This document shows, piece after piece, positions 8,181 through 21,051 of a DNA stretch of 64,000 nucleotides. Positions within the stretch are counted from its first letter, which is position 1, and each line of letters begins with the position of its first letter. Source of the stretch: Sulfitobacter sp. EhC04 (GTDB lineage Bacteria > Pseudomonadota > Alphaproteobacteria > Rhodobacterales > Rhodobacteraceae); the NCBI RefSeq assembly GCF_001650875.1, contig NZ_LXYI01000089.1, forward strand, positions 248,001 through 312,000. The letters run 5' to 3'. Below the pieces are notes generated by a model that saw only the letters and a program-made list of their open reading frames with translations, was not told the DNA's origin and did no database searches. Made by a program: the position numbers and the translations under genes.

Positions 8181-12710
<4,530 letters not shown>

Positions 12711-12723
12711 GTCTGTGAAATGT

Positions 12724-12753
12724 CGCGCGCCCCGCTTTGAATTGGGGCGCGCG
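12724..12753 (+). terminator. Terminator after gltB
   Basis: A perfect 10-bp stem, CGCGCGCCCC (12724-12733) with GGGGCGCGCG (12744-12753), around a GCTTTGAATT loop. Only a weak T-rich tail follows. It probably ends the gltD-gltB transcript. Confidence 0.6.
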
Positions 12754-12848
12754 GCCCCTTGATTAGGTCATAATTGACTAAAATCCGGTCATAATGAGAC
12801 CTGATTTTCCGGCGATACACAAAGCCCGCAAGAGCCGAAGGTGTATCC

Positions 12849-13763
12849 ATGCCCGTTTCCTACCAGGACCAGTTCTTTACCGTCGATCCCGGTGGTGCCC
12901 CACCCTTCGGGACGCCGCTGACGTTTCAGCTCGTGACGTTTACCGACCAGGATGATGATGGTCTGATCGGAACCAACACGGGCGACACCTTCAACGGTAC
13001 GGCAATCACGAATGTCTGGGTCGGCGACACGTTGACCATCCGTTTGCCCGACAACTCCGTCGTGACCTATACCGGGGTGACCTTCTACCTTGCGTCCGGC
13101 AACCCGGTCTTTACGCCGACTGACGGTCAGGTCTTGCAGAACGGGACGTTCGTTTCCTCCACCTTTGTCAACACCAGCACGCAGACGCCGGTCGGCAACT
13201 TTGGCCCCACCTGCTTCACGCCCGGCACGATGATCCGGGCGCCAGGCGGATTGCGGGCCATCGAGACGCTGGAGATCGGAGAGATGGTCGAGACGCTGGA
13301 TCACGGGGCGCAACCGATCCGGCAAATTCTGGCGGACAGGTTTCGGGCTTCGGGCGATGTCGCGCCGATCCGCTTTGCCACCGGGGCCATCGGAAACACG
13401 GCACCGCTGCTGGTGTCGCCACAGCACCGGATACTTGTGTCCGGGTGGCGGGCGGAATTGTACTTTGGCCAGGATGAGGTGCTGGTTGCGGCCAAACATC
13501 TGGTCAACGGTGATACCGTGCGTCAGGTGCAGGGCGGCATGGTGACCTATGTCCATCTTGTCTTTGACCGCCATGAGATCATTTTCGGCCAGGGCATCCC
13601 ATCGGAAAGCTGTCTGCCCGCCCATGCGCTGGACGCGGCGGGCACGGCGGCACAGGCGGAACTGCTGGCGCTTTTCCCTGACCCGCATGCCGGTTCGGCA
13701 GATGGGGGGCGTGCCGTGCGCAGGGTCTTGCGGCGGGCAGAGGCGCAGATGCTGGCAGCTTGA
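12849..13763 (+). CDS. Hint-domain protein
   Basis: A 304-residue protein with an N-terminal beta-rich, Asp/Thr-rich region (DDDGLIGTNTGDTFNG), then a Hint (hedgehog/intein) module that begins at CFTPGTMIRAPGG near residue 120, with ETLEIGEMVETLDHG and the block VSPQHRILVSG near residue 195. Hint modules cleave or rearrange the bond before their first Cys; the terminal His-Asn needed for full protein splicing is not visible, so this is not an intein. Such proteins are abundant in Rhodobacterales, often attached to calcium-binding secreted proteins. No signal peptide is seen, so type I secretion is possible. Monocistronic between two hairpin-rich gaps. Confidence 0.75.
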   Translation: MPVSYQDQFFTVDPGGAPPFGTPLTFQLVTFTDQDDDGLIGTNTGDTFNGTAITNVWVGDTLTIRLPDNSVVTYTGVTFYLASGNPVFTPTDGQVLQNGTFVSSTFVNTSTQTPVGNFGPTCFTPGTMIRAPGGLRAIETLEIGEMVETLDHGAQPIRQILADRFRASGDVAPIRFATGAIGNTAPLLVSPQHRILVSGWRAELYFGQDEVLVAAKHLVNGDTVRQVQGGMVTYVHLVFDRHEIIFGQGIPSESCLPAHALDAAGTAAQAELLALFPDPHAGSADGGRAVRRVLRRAEAQMLAA

Positions 13764-14256
13764 GCGCCGGTCCCGGCCCTTTACCTTCGGCGGCGACGGG
13801 CCAGGGCCTGCGGACATTCATCTTCCGCCACCCGCGCGAGTCGGATTTTGCCGCTGGCGCTCTGATTTGAGTGCAGCAATGTGATCATTGGAAGCGAAAA
13901 TCCGAGATGGCGGAGGCGAAATCCGCCGCGCCCTGAAAGGGTTTCGCCAAAATTGCCCATTTCTGCGTTACAGCGTCCCGCCTTAAATTAAAAGCAAATC
14001 ACTTCGCCAATGCCCCGAGAGCGCGCAGCGCGGCAGGGTATTGGCGAAGTGATTTCAAGGCGGGGCGCGCAAGCGTTTCTGGATATACTTGGATCACTTG
14101 TTCGCTGCCTCTCCCTTCGGTCGAACGCGAAAAGTGATGCGCGATGTTTCAAGTTTATCCCGTAACGCTGTAAGAGAGCTTGAAATATCTGGCTATTCCT
14201 GCGCTCTCTTGCCTGGAACTGAGAAATTTTGGACTGAAACGGGCGGTGGATGATGA
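13764..14256. other. Gene-free, palindrome-rich intergenic region
   Basis: No coding frame is supported here. The region holds a series of dyads: GGCGAAATCC (13915-13924) with GGGTTTCGCC (13939-13948); the 101-bp repeat at 13969-14069; ATCACTTGTTCGC (14093-14105) with GCGAAAAGTGAT (14127-14138); and AAGAGAGC (14172-14179) with GCTCTCTT (14203-14210). TTACAGCGT (13968-13976) and its complement ACGCTGTAA (14163-14171) bracket the centre. It could hold a structured RNA or a small nested palindromic element. Confidence 0.55.
13969..14069. repeat. 101-bp palindromic intergenic repeat, copy 1
   Basis: Inner arms AATCACTTCGCCAAT (13997-14011) and ATTGGCGAAGTGATT (14040-14054) are perfect complements around a 28-nt loop (CCCCGAGAGCGCGCAGC...). 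Outer arms GCGTCCCGCCTT and AAGGCGGGGCGC pair with one mismatch. A second copy of the same length at 23300-23400 matches at 85 of 101 positions in my hand alignment. Confidence 0.75.
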
Positions 14257-14985
14257 ATGTCCACAGGACCTAGGCTCCGCAGCATGATGTTAAGACTGCT
14301 TTCCCTTTTTCTGCTGATCGGCACTTTGCTGACGGCCTGCACCGACACCGCGCCGCGCGGCGGTGGGGACATTCTGGTTCTGGGCGATTCCGTCATGGCG
14401 TGGAACGGCGGCGGCGATGCCGCGATTCCCGATGCAATGCAGGCGGCTTTGGACCGCACGGTGGTCAGCAAGGCGGTGCCGGGGGCCCAGTTCGACAATG
14501 ACTCGGGTCTTGCCGGATCGGTGGGCTTTGACATCAGGCGGCAGTTTCCCGGCGGGCGGTGGAACTGGATCGTGATGAACGGCGGCGCGAATGATCTGGG
14601 GTCAGACTGCGGTTGCGGGGCCTGTTCTGCGGTGGTCGATGCCCTGATCGGGGCGGATGGGATGTCCGGTGCGATCCCGGCATTTGTCAGCAGACTTCAG
14701 GCAGAAAGCGGCGCGCGGATCATGTGGATGGGGTATTACGCAGGCAACGGCAAAGGGTCATTCATCGGGTGTCGCGACGATCTGGTGCGGATGGAGACGC
14801 GCCTTGCGCGGTTCGCCAAAGCCAGCCCCGGTGTCCTGTTTGTGGATTCAGAGGATGTGATCGACCCGACCGAACCGGGGAACTATGCCGCCGACAACAC
14901 CCATCCGTCGGTCCGGGCATCAGCGCTGATCGGGGCCTACCTGGCGCAGCAGATTGCACAAGCGGGGCGTTCACAAAACCGCTGA
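14257..14985 (+). CDS. SGNH/GDSL-type hydrolase lipoprotein
   Basis: A 242-residue exported esterase-like protein. The signal region ends in a lipobox (LLTAC, Cys near residue 28), so it is probably membrane-anchored in the periplasm. The SGNH blocks are present: block I LGDSVMAW with the nucleophilic Ser, block III NGGANDLG with the Asn, and block V DNTHPS with the catalytic Asp and His. A Cys-rich insert CGCGACS follows block III. GGTGGA lies 7 nt before ATG 14257; a shorter start at 14284 is possible. The substrate is not predictable; lipids, peptidoglycan or acetylated sugars are all known for the family. Confidence 0.75.
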   Translation: MSTGPRLRSMMLRLLSLFLLIGTLLTACTDTAPRGGGDILVLGDSVMAWNGGGDAAIPDAMQAALDRTVVSKAVPGAQFDNDSGLAGSVGFDIRRQFPGGRWNWIVMNGGANDLGSDCGCGACSAVVDALIGADGMSGAIPAFVSRLQAESGARIMWMGYYAGNGKGSFIGCRDDLVRMETRLARFAKASPGVLFVDSEDVIDPTEPGNYAADNTHPSVRASALIGAYLAQQIAQAGRSQNR

Positions 14986-15004
14986 GCCACCCTATAGCTG
15001 GAGG

Positions 15005-15736
15005 ATGGCCCGCGCATCGAAAACCACACTGAAAAAGACCACGTCGAAGCCGCCTGCACGGCGCTCGTTCAAAAGGCTGGTGACGCGGCTGGTGCTGCGC
15101 GCGGTATCGGCAGCGTTCCTGCTGGTGGTGTTTCTGGTGGTATTGGGCGCGTTGATCAATCCGCCGACGACAGCCTATATGTTTTCTGAAAGCCGTCGCT
15201 TGGGCGGGGTCAAGCAGACCTGGGTTTCTCTTGACCGCATGGCACCCGTGATGGCGCGGTCTGCGGTGGCGGCGGAGGATGCGAATTTCTGTCAGCATTG
15301 GGGGTTCGACATGATCGCGATCCGCAAGGCAATTGCGGCAGGATCGAACCGGGGCGCATCGACGATCAGCCAGCAGACGGTCAAGAATGTGTACCTGTGG
15401 CATGGCCGGACCTGGGTGCGCAAAGCCATGGAGGCGCTGATCACCCCGGTGATGGAGGCGATCTGGTCCAAGCGGCGGATTGTGGAAGTCTATCTGAACA
15501 TTGCCGAATTCGACGAGGGTGTGTTCGGGGTGGAGGCCGCGGCGCAGCATTATTTCGGCGTCGCCGCCGCCGATCTGTCTGCGACACAGGCCGCACGGCT
15601 GGCAGCGATCCTGCCCTCGCCCAAGAAGCGGTCGGCGTCACGGCCCAGTGATTATGTTCTCAAACGCGCCCGACAGGTGCGCGACGGGGCGGCAACGATC
15701 CGCAATGACGGGCGTGCGGCCTGTTTCGAGAGTTGA
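15005..15736 (+). CDS. mtgA: Monofunctional biosynthetic transglycosylase MtgA
   Basis: A 243-residue family GT51 peptidoglycan glycosyltransferase that polymerises lipid II into glycan strands. A basic cytoplasmic tail and one membrane segment (about residues 30-52) are followed by the periplasmic catalytic domain: AAEDANFCQHWGFD carries the catalytic Glu, and GASTISQQTVKNVYLW and KRRIVEVYLNIAEF are family motifs. No transpeptidase domain is present, as expected. The start is uncertain: GGAGG touches ATG 15005 with no spacing, but the upstream frame overlaps the SGNH gene and lacks family similarity. Confidence 0.9.
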   Translation: MARASKTTLKKTTSKPPARRSFKRLVTRLVLRAVSAAFLLVVFLVVLGALINPPTTAYMFSESRRLGGVKQTWVSLDRMAPVMARSAVAAEDANFCQHWGFDMIAIRKAIAAGSNRGASTISQQTVKNVYLWHGRTWVRKAMEALITPVMEAIWSKRRIVEVYLNIAEFDEGVFGVEAAAQHYFGVAAADLSATQAARLAAILPSPKKRSASRPSDYVLKRARQVRDGAATIRNDGRAACFES

Positions 15737-15794
15737 AAACCACCGGGAATAGGGGCATGGATGGCCCCACTCCTTTATTTTCCGAAAGCTGAGT

Positions 15795-16460
15795 ATGGCC
15801 CGTCTGTTTCACGTCCCGCTATCGCCTTTTTGCCGCAAGGTCCGCCTGAGCCTCGCCGAAAAGAAGATCGAGGTGGAACTGGTCGAGGAACGCTATTGGG
15901 AGCAGGACCCCGATTTCATGCGGCGCAATCCGGCGGGCAAGGTGCCTGTGCTGCGGCTCGACGGGATCATGATGGCCGAGAGCGCCGCGATCTGCGAATA
16001 TATCGAGGAAACCCGCCCCGAGCCGCCACTGATGCCCAACGACCCGGTGCAGCGGCTGGAGGTGCGGCGGCTGGTGAGCTGGTTCGATGATAAATTCCAC
16101 CGCGATGTGACCTCCAAACTGCTTTATGAACGGGTCAACAAGAAGGTAATGAAACAGGGCTACCCGGACAGCACCAACGTCAAGGCGGGCGCCAAGGCGA
16201 TCAAGTATCACCTGGACTACATGGCCTGGCTGCTGGACCATCGCCGCTGGCTGGCGGGCGACGTGATGACGCTGGCCGATTTCGCCGCTGCGGCGCATCT
16301 GTCGTCTTTGGATTATATCTCTGATGTGGACTGGAACCGCAGCGACGTGGTCAAGGACTGGTATGCCAAGATCAAGTCGCGGCCTGCGTTCCGTGCCTTG
16401 CTGGCTGATCAGGTGCCCGGCTTCCCGCCCCCGAAACATTACAACGACCTGGATTTTTGA
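15795..16460 (+). CDS. Glutathione S-transferase family protein
   Basis: A 221-residue GST. The thioredoxin-like N-terminal half has PLSPFCRKVRLSLAEKKI, with the Ser/Cys pair at the glutathione site, NPAGKVPVLRLDG with the cis-Pro, and ESAAICEYIEE, which binds the glutathione gamma-glutamyl group. The C-terminal half is the helical substrate domain with LADFAAAAHLSSLDYI. It conjugates or reduces electrophilic compounds with glutathione; the exact substrate cannot be told. A GC-rich hairpin follows the stop. Confidence 0.85.
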   Translation: MARLFHVPLSPFCRKVRLSLAEKKIEVELVEERYWEQDPDFMRRNPAGKVPVLRLDGIMMAESAAICEYIEETRPEPPLMPNDPVQRLEVRRLVSWFDDKFHRDVTSKLLYERVNKKVMKQGYPDSTNVKAGAKAIKYHLDYMAWLLDHRRWLAGDVMTLADFAAAAHLSSLDYISDVDWNRSDVVKDWYAKIKSRPAFRALLADQVPGFPPPKHYNDLDF

Positions 16461-16469
16461 ACCGTGCGC

Positions 16470-16490
16470 CGGGGGGCTTTTTGCCCCCCG
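16470..16490 (+). terminator. Hairpin after the GST gene
   Basis: CGGGGGGC (16470-16477), a TTTTT loop and GCCCCCCG (16483-16490) make a perfect 8-bp stem 10 nt after the GST stop. It merges into the CCCCCGGACCCCC element that leads to queG. The T run is in the loop rather than after the stem, so termination is uncertain. Confidence 0.45.
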
Positions 16491-16523
16491 GACCCCCCGC
16501 GGATATTTGAGGCCAAAAAGAAA
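16485..16523 (+). repeat. CCCCCGGACCCCC-type intergenic element, copy 1
   Basis: The segment reads CCCCCGGACCCCCC, GCGGATATTTGAGG, then CCAAAAAGAA directly before the queG ATG. The same order of blocks occurs on the minus strand at 47038-47074. The A-rich tail occupies the place of the queG ribosome site. Confidence 0.55.
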
Positions 16524-17552
16524 ATGGACCTGAAGGCGAAGCTGGTGGCAGAGGCGCTGCGCGAGGGGTTCGTGTCCGCGCGCATCTGCAGGCCCGATGC
16601 CGTGCCCGAGGTGCCGGGGCGGTTGCAGGCCTTTGTCGAGGCGGGGTATCACGGGCAGATGGGCTGGATGGCTGAGCGGATGCACTGGCGCGGCAACCCG
16701 TCAGCGCTTTGGCCCGAGGCGCGGTCGGTGATCATGCTGGCGGAAAGCTATAGTCCCGAACAGGACCCGCTGGCGGAGCTGGCGCACCCCGAGAAGGGGG
16801 CGGTTTCAGTTTATGCACAGGGGCGCGATTATCATGATATCGTCAAGAAACGGCTGAAGCGGCTGGCGCGCTGGCTGATCGTGCAGGAACCCTGCGAGGT
16901 GAAGGTTTTTGTCGATACGGCCCCGGTCCCGGAAAAGGCGCTGGCGCAGGCGGCCGGGTTGGGATGGCAGGGCAAGCATACCAACCTGCTGAGCCGCGAC
17001 TGGGGCAACTGGGCGTTTCTGGGGGCGGTGTTCACCACGCTGGACCTGCCGGTCGATGCGCCGGAGGCAGACCATTGCGGGTCTTGCCGGGCCTGTCTGG
17101 ATATCTGCCCGACAGATGCCTTTCCCGCGCCTTACCGATTGGATGCGCGGCGCTGCATTTCCTATCTGACGATCGAGCACAAGGGGCCGGTGGACGAGGA
17201 ATTGCGCCATCTGATGGGCAACCGGATCTATGGCTGTGACGATTGCCTTGCGATCTGCCCGTGGAACAAGTTCGCCGTTGCCGCCAGCGATCTGCGCTAT
17301 CACGTGCCAGAGGTGCGCGCGGCGGACCTTGCAGAGCTGGCGGCGCTTGACGACGCGGGTTTTCGTGCGCGGTTCTCAGGCTCGGCGATCAAGCGGATCG
17401 GGCGGGACCGCTTCGTGCGCAACGTGCTTTATGCCATCGGAAACTCTGGCCTGCCCGAATTGCGGCAGGCCGCGCAGGCATTGTGCGAGGACGCGGACGC
17501 CACGGTGGCCGATGCTGCGCGCTGGGCAGTGATCCGCCTGGATTCCGCGTAG
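16524..17552 (+). CDS. queG: Epoxyqueuosine reductase QueG
   Basis: A 342-residue enzyme that reduces epoxyqueuosine to queuosine in tRNA, the last step of this modified base, using cobalamin and two 4Fe-4S clusters. The ferredoxin-like motifs [16 protein letters not shown] (about residues 187-202) and [11 protein letters not shown] (about 239-249) are intact, and a HEAT-like C-terminal part ([16 protein letters not shown]) closes the protein. Cobalamin use links it to cobO at 54.7 kb. ATG 16524 matches the family start; there is no clear Shine-Dalgarno because the repeat element ends there. Confidence 0.9.
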   Translation: MDLKAKLVAEALREGFVSARICRPDAVPEVPGRLQAFVEAGYHGQMGWMAERMHWRGNPSALWPEARSVIMLAESYSPEQDPLAELAHPEKGAVSVYAQGRDYHDIVKKRLKRLARWLIVQEPCEVKVFVDTAPVPEKALAQAAGLGWQGKHTNLLSRDWGNWAFLGAVFTTLDLPVDAPEADHCGSCRACLDICPTDAFPAPYRLDARRCISYLTIEHKGPVDEELRHLMGNRIYGCDDCLAICPWNKFAVAASDLRYHVPEVRAADLAELAALDDAGFRARFSGSAIKRIGRDRFVRNVLYAIGNSGLPELRQAAQALCEDADATVADAARWAVIRLDSA

Positions 17553-17615
17553 CTTAGGGGATGGACCACGGCGCGGGGTCAGGTACACCGATAGCGGAAC
17601 AGAGTGGAGACTGGC

Positions 17616-19622
17616 ATGGCGTTACTCTTGGGTGTGGATACGGGCGGAACCTACACGGATGCTGTGCTGATCCGTGACGATGAGGTGGTGGTCGCCTCGG
17701 CCAAGTCACTGACCACCCGGCATGACCTGGCGGAAGGGATCGGCGGCGCGGTCCGTGCGGTGCTTGCCTCTGCCGGAGTTGCGCCATCGGATATTTCGCT
17801 GGCCTCGCTGTCGACCACGCTTGCCACCAATGCGCTGGTGGAGGGGCAGGGCGGGCGCGTTGCGCTGATCTATATCGGGTTTCGGGAAAGGGATCTTGAG
17901 GCACATGGGTTGTCCGACGCTTTGAAGGGTGATCCGGCGATTGTGCTAGCAGGCGGCCATGATCACGCGGGCGCGGAAGTACAGGCGCTGGACGAGGCCG
18001 GATTGATCGCCTTTCTGGAGCGGCATCGAAGCGATGTCAGCGGGTTTGCCGTGGCCGGTCAGTTTGCCACCCGGAACCCGGCGCATGAACTGCGGGCGGC
18101 GGAACTGGTGGGGCAGGTGACGGGGCGGCCGGTGTCGGCCTCGCATCAGTTGTCCGCCAAGCTGAACGGGCCCAAGCGCGCCATGACGGCGGTGTTGAAC
18201 GCAAGGTTGATCGGCATGATCGACCGGCTGATCGGACGCGCCGAGGATGAGCTGACGTCGCTGGGGATCACGGCACCCATGATGGTCGTGCGGGGCGATG
18301 GGGCGCTGATTTCCAGCGCGCAGGCCCGCGAGCGCCCGATCGAGACTATCTTGAGCGGGCCCGCCGCCTCCATCGTGGGGGCGCGCTGGTTGACCGGGGC
18401 GGACCTGGCGCTGGTGAGCGATATCGGGGGCACAACGACGGATGTGGCGCTGCTGCGCGGTGGCAAGCCGGCAATTGACCCGGCAGGGGCGCGGGTCGGC
18501 CCTTATCGCACGATGGTAGAGGCGGTGGCGATGCGCACCACCGGTCTGGGTGGCGACAGCGAGGTGCATTTCATCAGCGAAGGGTTGCGCGGTGGCGTCA
18601 CGTTGGGGCCGCGCCGGTTACTGCCGGTTTCGCTGGTGGCGGTCGATGCGCCAGAGGTGGTTCATGATGCGCTGGACGCACAGTTGCGTGCGGTGACGCC
18701 GGGCGAACATGACGCGCGGTTTGTCCGGGCTGTGCCGGGGCAGACGGTTGAGGGGCTGGGCTCGCGCGAGGCGGCCCTGCTGGAGCGGATCGGGAAAGCT
18801 GTGCACCCTCTGGGCGATGTGCTGCGCGCGCGGATCGAACAGGGCGCGCTGAAGCGGCTGGTGGAGCGGGGGCTGGTGCAGATTGCGGGGGTCACGCCCT
18901 CTGATGCCAGCCACGTGCTGGGCCGGGTGCTGGAGTGGGACACCACTGCCGCGCGCAAGGCGTTGCAGTTGTTCGGGCGCAGGCGGACCGGCGCGGGCGA
19001 TGTGCTGTCGAACAGCGCCGAGGACGTGGCGCAGATGATCGTGGATCAGTTGACCCACCAGACCTGTCTGGCGCTACTCGAAACGGCATTTGCCGAGGAA
19101 GAGGCGGTCTTCGGGGTCGCGCCGGACGTGCTGGCCCAACATGTGCTGATGCAACGGGGTATGGCGGGGCATCGCGGGCTGGTGCGCTTGCAGACCGGGC
19201 TGGACGTGCCGGTGATTGGGTTGGGGGCCTCTGCCGCCAGCTATTATCCCGCCGTGGGTGCGCGGCTGGGCTGCGAGATGATCCTGCCGGAACATGCCGG
19301 TGTCGCCAATGCCATCGGGGCGGTGGTGGGGCGCGTGACGATGCGCCAGAGCGGCACCGTGACGGCACCCAGCGAGGGGAGATTCCGGGTGCATCTGGTA
19401 GAGGGGCCGCAGGACTTTGCCAATCAGCATGCGGCATTGGATCGGTTGGAAGAGGTCCTGCGCGGCCATGCGATGGCGGATGCCCAGGCGGCGGGTGCCG
19501 CCGACATTCTGATCACGGTGAACCGCGACATTCGGACGGCAGGTGTCGAGGCGCGCGAGGTTTTCATCGAAGCGGTGGTGACGGTGGAGGCGTCGGGACG
19601 GCCAAGGGTGGCCGAGGGCTAA
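17616..19622 (+). CDS. Hydantoinase/oxoprolinase (HyuA) family protein
   Basis: A 668-residue ASKHA-fold protein of the N-methylhydantoinase A/5-oxoprolinase group. Phosphate-binding motifs are present: GVDTGGTYTDAVLI at the N-terminus, and SDIGGTTTDVALLRGG near residue 270. Such enzymes hydrolyse cyclic amides with ATP, usually with a HyuB partner. No hyuB is adjacent, so the activity may differ or the partner is elsewhere. GGAGA lies 5 nt before ATG 17616. The gene stands alone between queG and the SulP transporter. Confidence 0.8.
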   Translation: MALLLGVDTGGTYTDAVLIRDDEVVVASAKSLTTRHDLAEGIGGAVRAVLASAGVAPSDISLASLSTTLATNALVEGQGGRVALIYIGFRERDLEAHGLSDALKGDPAIVLAGGHDHAGAEVQALDEAGLIAFLERHRSDVSGFAVAGQFATRNPAHELRAAELVGQVTGRPVSASHQLSAKLNGPKRAMTAVLNARLIGMIDRLIGRAEDELTSLGITAPMMVVRGDGALISSAQARERPIETILSGPAASIVGARWLTGADLALVSDIGGTTTDVALLRGGKPAIDPAGARVGPYRTMVEAVAMRTTGLGGDSEVHFISEGLRGGVTLGPRRLLPVSLVAVDAPEVVHDALDAQLRAVTPGEHDARFVRAVPGQTVEGLGSREAALLERIGKAVHPLGDVLRARIEQGALKRLVERGLVQIAGVTPSDASHVLGRVLEWDTTAARKALQLFGRRRTGAGDVLSNSAEDVAQMIVDQLTHQTCLALLETAFAEEEAVFGVAPDVLAQHVLMQRGMAGHRGLVRLQTGLDVPVIGLGASAASYYPAVGARLGCEMILPEHAGVANAIGAVVGRVTMRQSGTVTAPSEGRFRVHLVEGPQDFANQHAALDRLEEVLRGHAMADAQAAGAADILITVNRDIRTAGVEAREVFIEAVVTVEASGRPRVAEG

Positions 19623-19731
19623 GAAGGGTTTTGCAGGCACCTGCCAAAGGGGTGTTGCATGCCGGACGGTGCGGCAATCCGGCGCTCTGCTTTCAAATGA
19701 CAATGGATCGTAAGCGCCCTAACGTCTGCCC

Positions 19732-20994
19732 ATGAAGCCCAAGATTCTCACAACCATGCAAAGCTACACAGGGTCGCTTCTGATTCAGGACGCGATTGCG
19801 GGTGTGACCGTTGCCATGGTGGCCCTGCCGCTGAGCCTTGCGATTGCGATTGCCTCCGGGGCTGATCCGTCAAAGGGTCTTGTGACCGCCATTGTGGCGG
19901 GTTTCCTGATCTCGTTGCTTGGCGGGAGCCGGGTTCAGATCGGCGGCCCGACCGGCGCTTTCATCGTTGTGGTTTTCGGTGTGATTGCGGAACATGGCTA
20001 TGACGGGTTGGTCATGGCCACTTTCATGGCTGGTTTGATCTTGTTGATCGCCGGATATTTCCGGGCCGGGGTCCTGATCCGACATATTCCGGAGCCGGTG
20101 ATCAATGGGTTTACCATCGGTATCGCGATCATCATTGCCACAAGCCAGCTCAAGGATCTTTTCGGGCTGAGTGTTGCCGGGGTTCCGGCGGAGTTTCTGG
20201 CAAAGGTGGAGGTGCTCTGGGGGGCTCGGCAAGGTTTTTCTGCCGCCTCGGCGCTGATCGGTTTCGGCACAATGGTGCTGATTGTGCTTTTTCGCCGCGC
20301 GGCACCAAAATTGCCGGGTTTGATCGTCGCAGTGGCCTGCACATCCGCAATTGTTGCGTATTGGGATCTTCCGGTCGAAACCATTCGGTCACAGTTCGGG
20401 GATCTTCCGAATTCCCCGGCATGGCCGACAATGCCTGTCGTGAGTTTCGACCGGATTATCGAGCTGCTCCCTTCGGCGGTCATCATTGCGTTTCTGGCTG
20501 GCGTGGAGTCTCTGCTGTCCGCCATGGTCGCTGACAGGATGATTTCCGGTCATCACCGGCCCAATGCAGAACTATTGGCGCAGGGGGCCGCAAATATCGG
20601 ATCGTCGCTTTTTGGTGGCATGCCTGCGACTGGCGCTATTGCCCGGACGGCCACAAACATAAGGGCCGGTGGCAAGACACCGGTGGCGGGTCTTATCCAT
20701 GCGGTCACGATTCTGATCGTGATGCTGGTGGCATCCCAGCTTGTCGGGTACATGGCGATGCCCGCCCTGGCCGGTCTGTTGATCCTGACCGCCTGGAACA
20801 TGAGCGAGCCCCAGAAGTGGCGGGTCTACCTGTCGACGCGGAAATCCGATGTTTTCCTGCTGGGCCTGACGCTGGTGCTGACGGTTCTCGCTGACCTGAC
20901 GGTTGCCATCGGGGTTGGCGTTGCGATGGGATTGGCATTCAGATTGCAACGCAGCAACACTGCCGCGTCAGACTGGTCTGAGCCGGATCGCTAG
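19732..20994 (+). CDS. SulP-family anion transporter, no STAS domain
   Basis: A 420-residue SLC26/SulP membrane protein with about 12 hydrophobic segments. Family signatures near the N-terminus are QDAIAGVTVAMVALPLSLAIAIASG and QIGGPTGAFIVVVFGVIAEHG. Transported ions in the family are sulfate, bicarbonate or other anions; which applies here is unclear. Length is short for the family because the C-terminal cytoplasmic STAS domain is missing: the protein ends a few residues after the last membrane segment. A terminator separates it from msrA. Confidence 0.9.
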   Translation: MKPKILTTMQSYTGSLLIQDAIAGVTVAMVALPLSLAIAIASGADPSKGLVTAIVAGFLISLLGGSRVQIGGPTGAFIVVVFGVIAEHGYDGLVMATFMAGLILLIAGYFRAGVLIRHIPEPVINGFTIGIAIIIATSQLKDLFGLSVAGVPAEFLAKVEVLWGARQGFSAASALIGFGTMVLIVLFRRAAPKLPGLIVAVACTSAIVAYWDLPVETIRSQFGDLPNSPAWPTMPVVSFDRIIELLPSAVIIAFLAGVESLLSAMVADRMISGHHRPNAELLAQGAANIGSSLFGGMPATGAIARTATNIRAGGKTPVAGLIHAVTILIVMLVASQLVGYMAMPALAGLLILTAWNMSEPQKWRVYLSTRKSDVFLLGLTLVLTVLADLTVAIGVGVAMGLAFRLQRSNTAASDWSEPDR

Positions 20995-21005
20995 GGCGAT
21001 TTCGC

Positions 21006-21020
21006 GGGCCGCTTCGGCCC
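21006..21020. terminator. Bidirectional terminator, SulP/msrA
   Basis: GGGCCG (21006-21011), CTT loop, CGGCCC (21015-21020), between the convergent SulP and msrA genes. No long T run; works as a short GC hairpin. Confidence 0.45.
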
Positions 21021-21051
21021 AAGCCTGCTGGACCTGAACTGTGGTCGCGGA

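Noticed and set aside
12849..13763. Intein interpretation of the Hint protein
   Set aside because: No C-terminal His-Asn and no extein continuation after the module, so it is not a splicing intein.
13969..14069. CRISPR-like repeat
   Set aside because: Only two dispersed copies 9 kb apart, no spacer array and no cas gene in the window.
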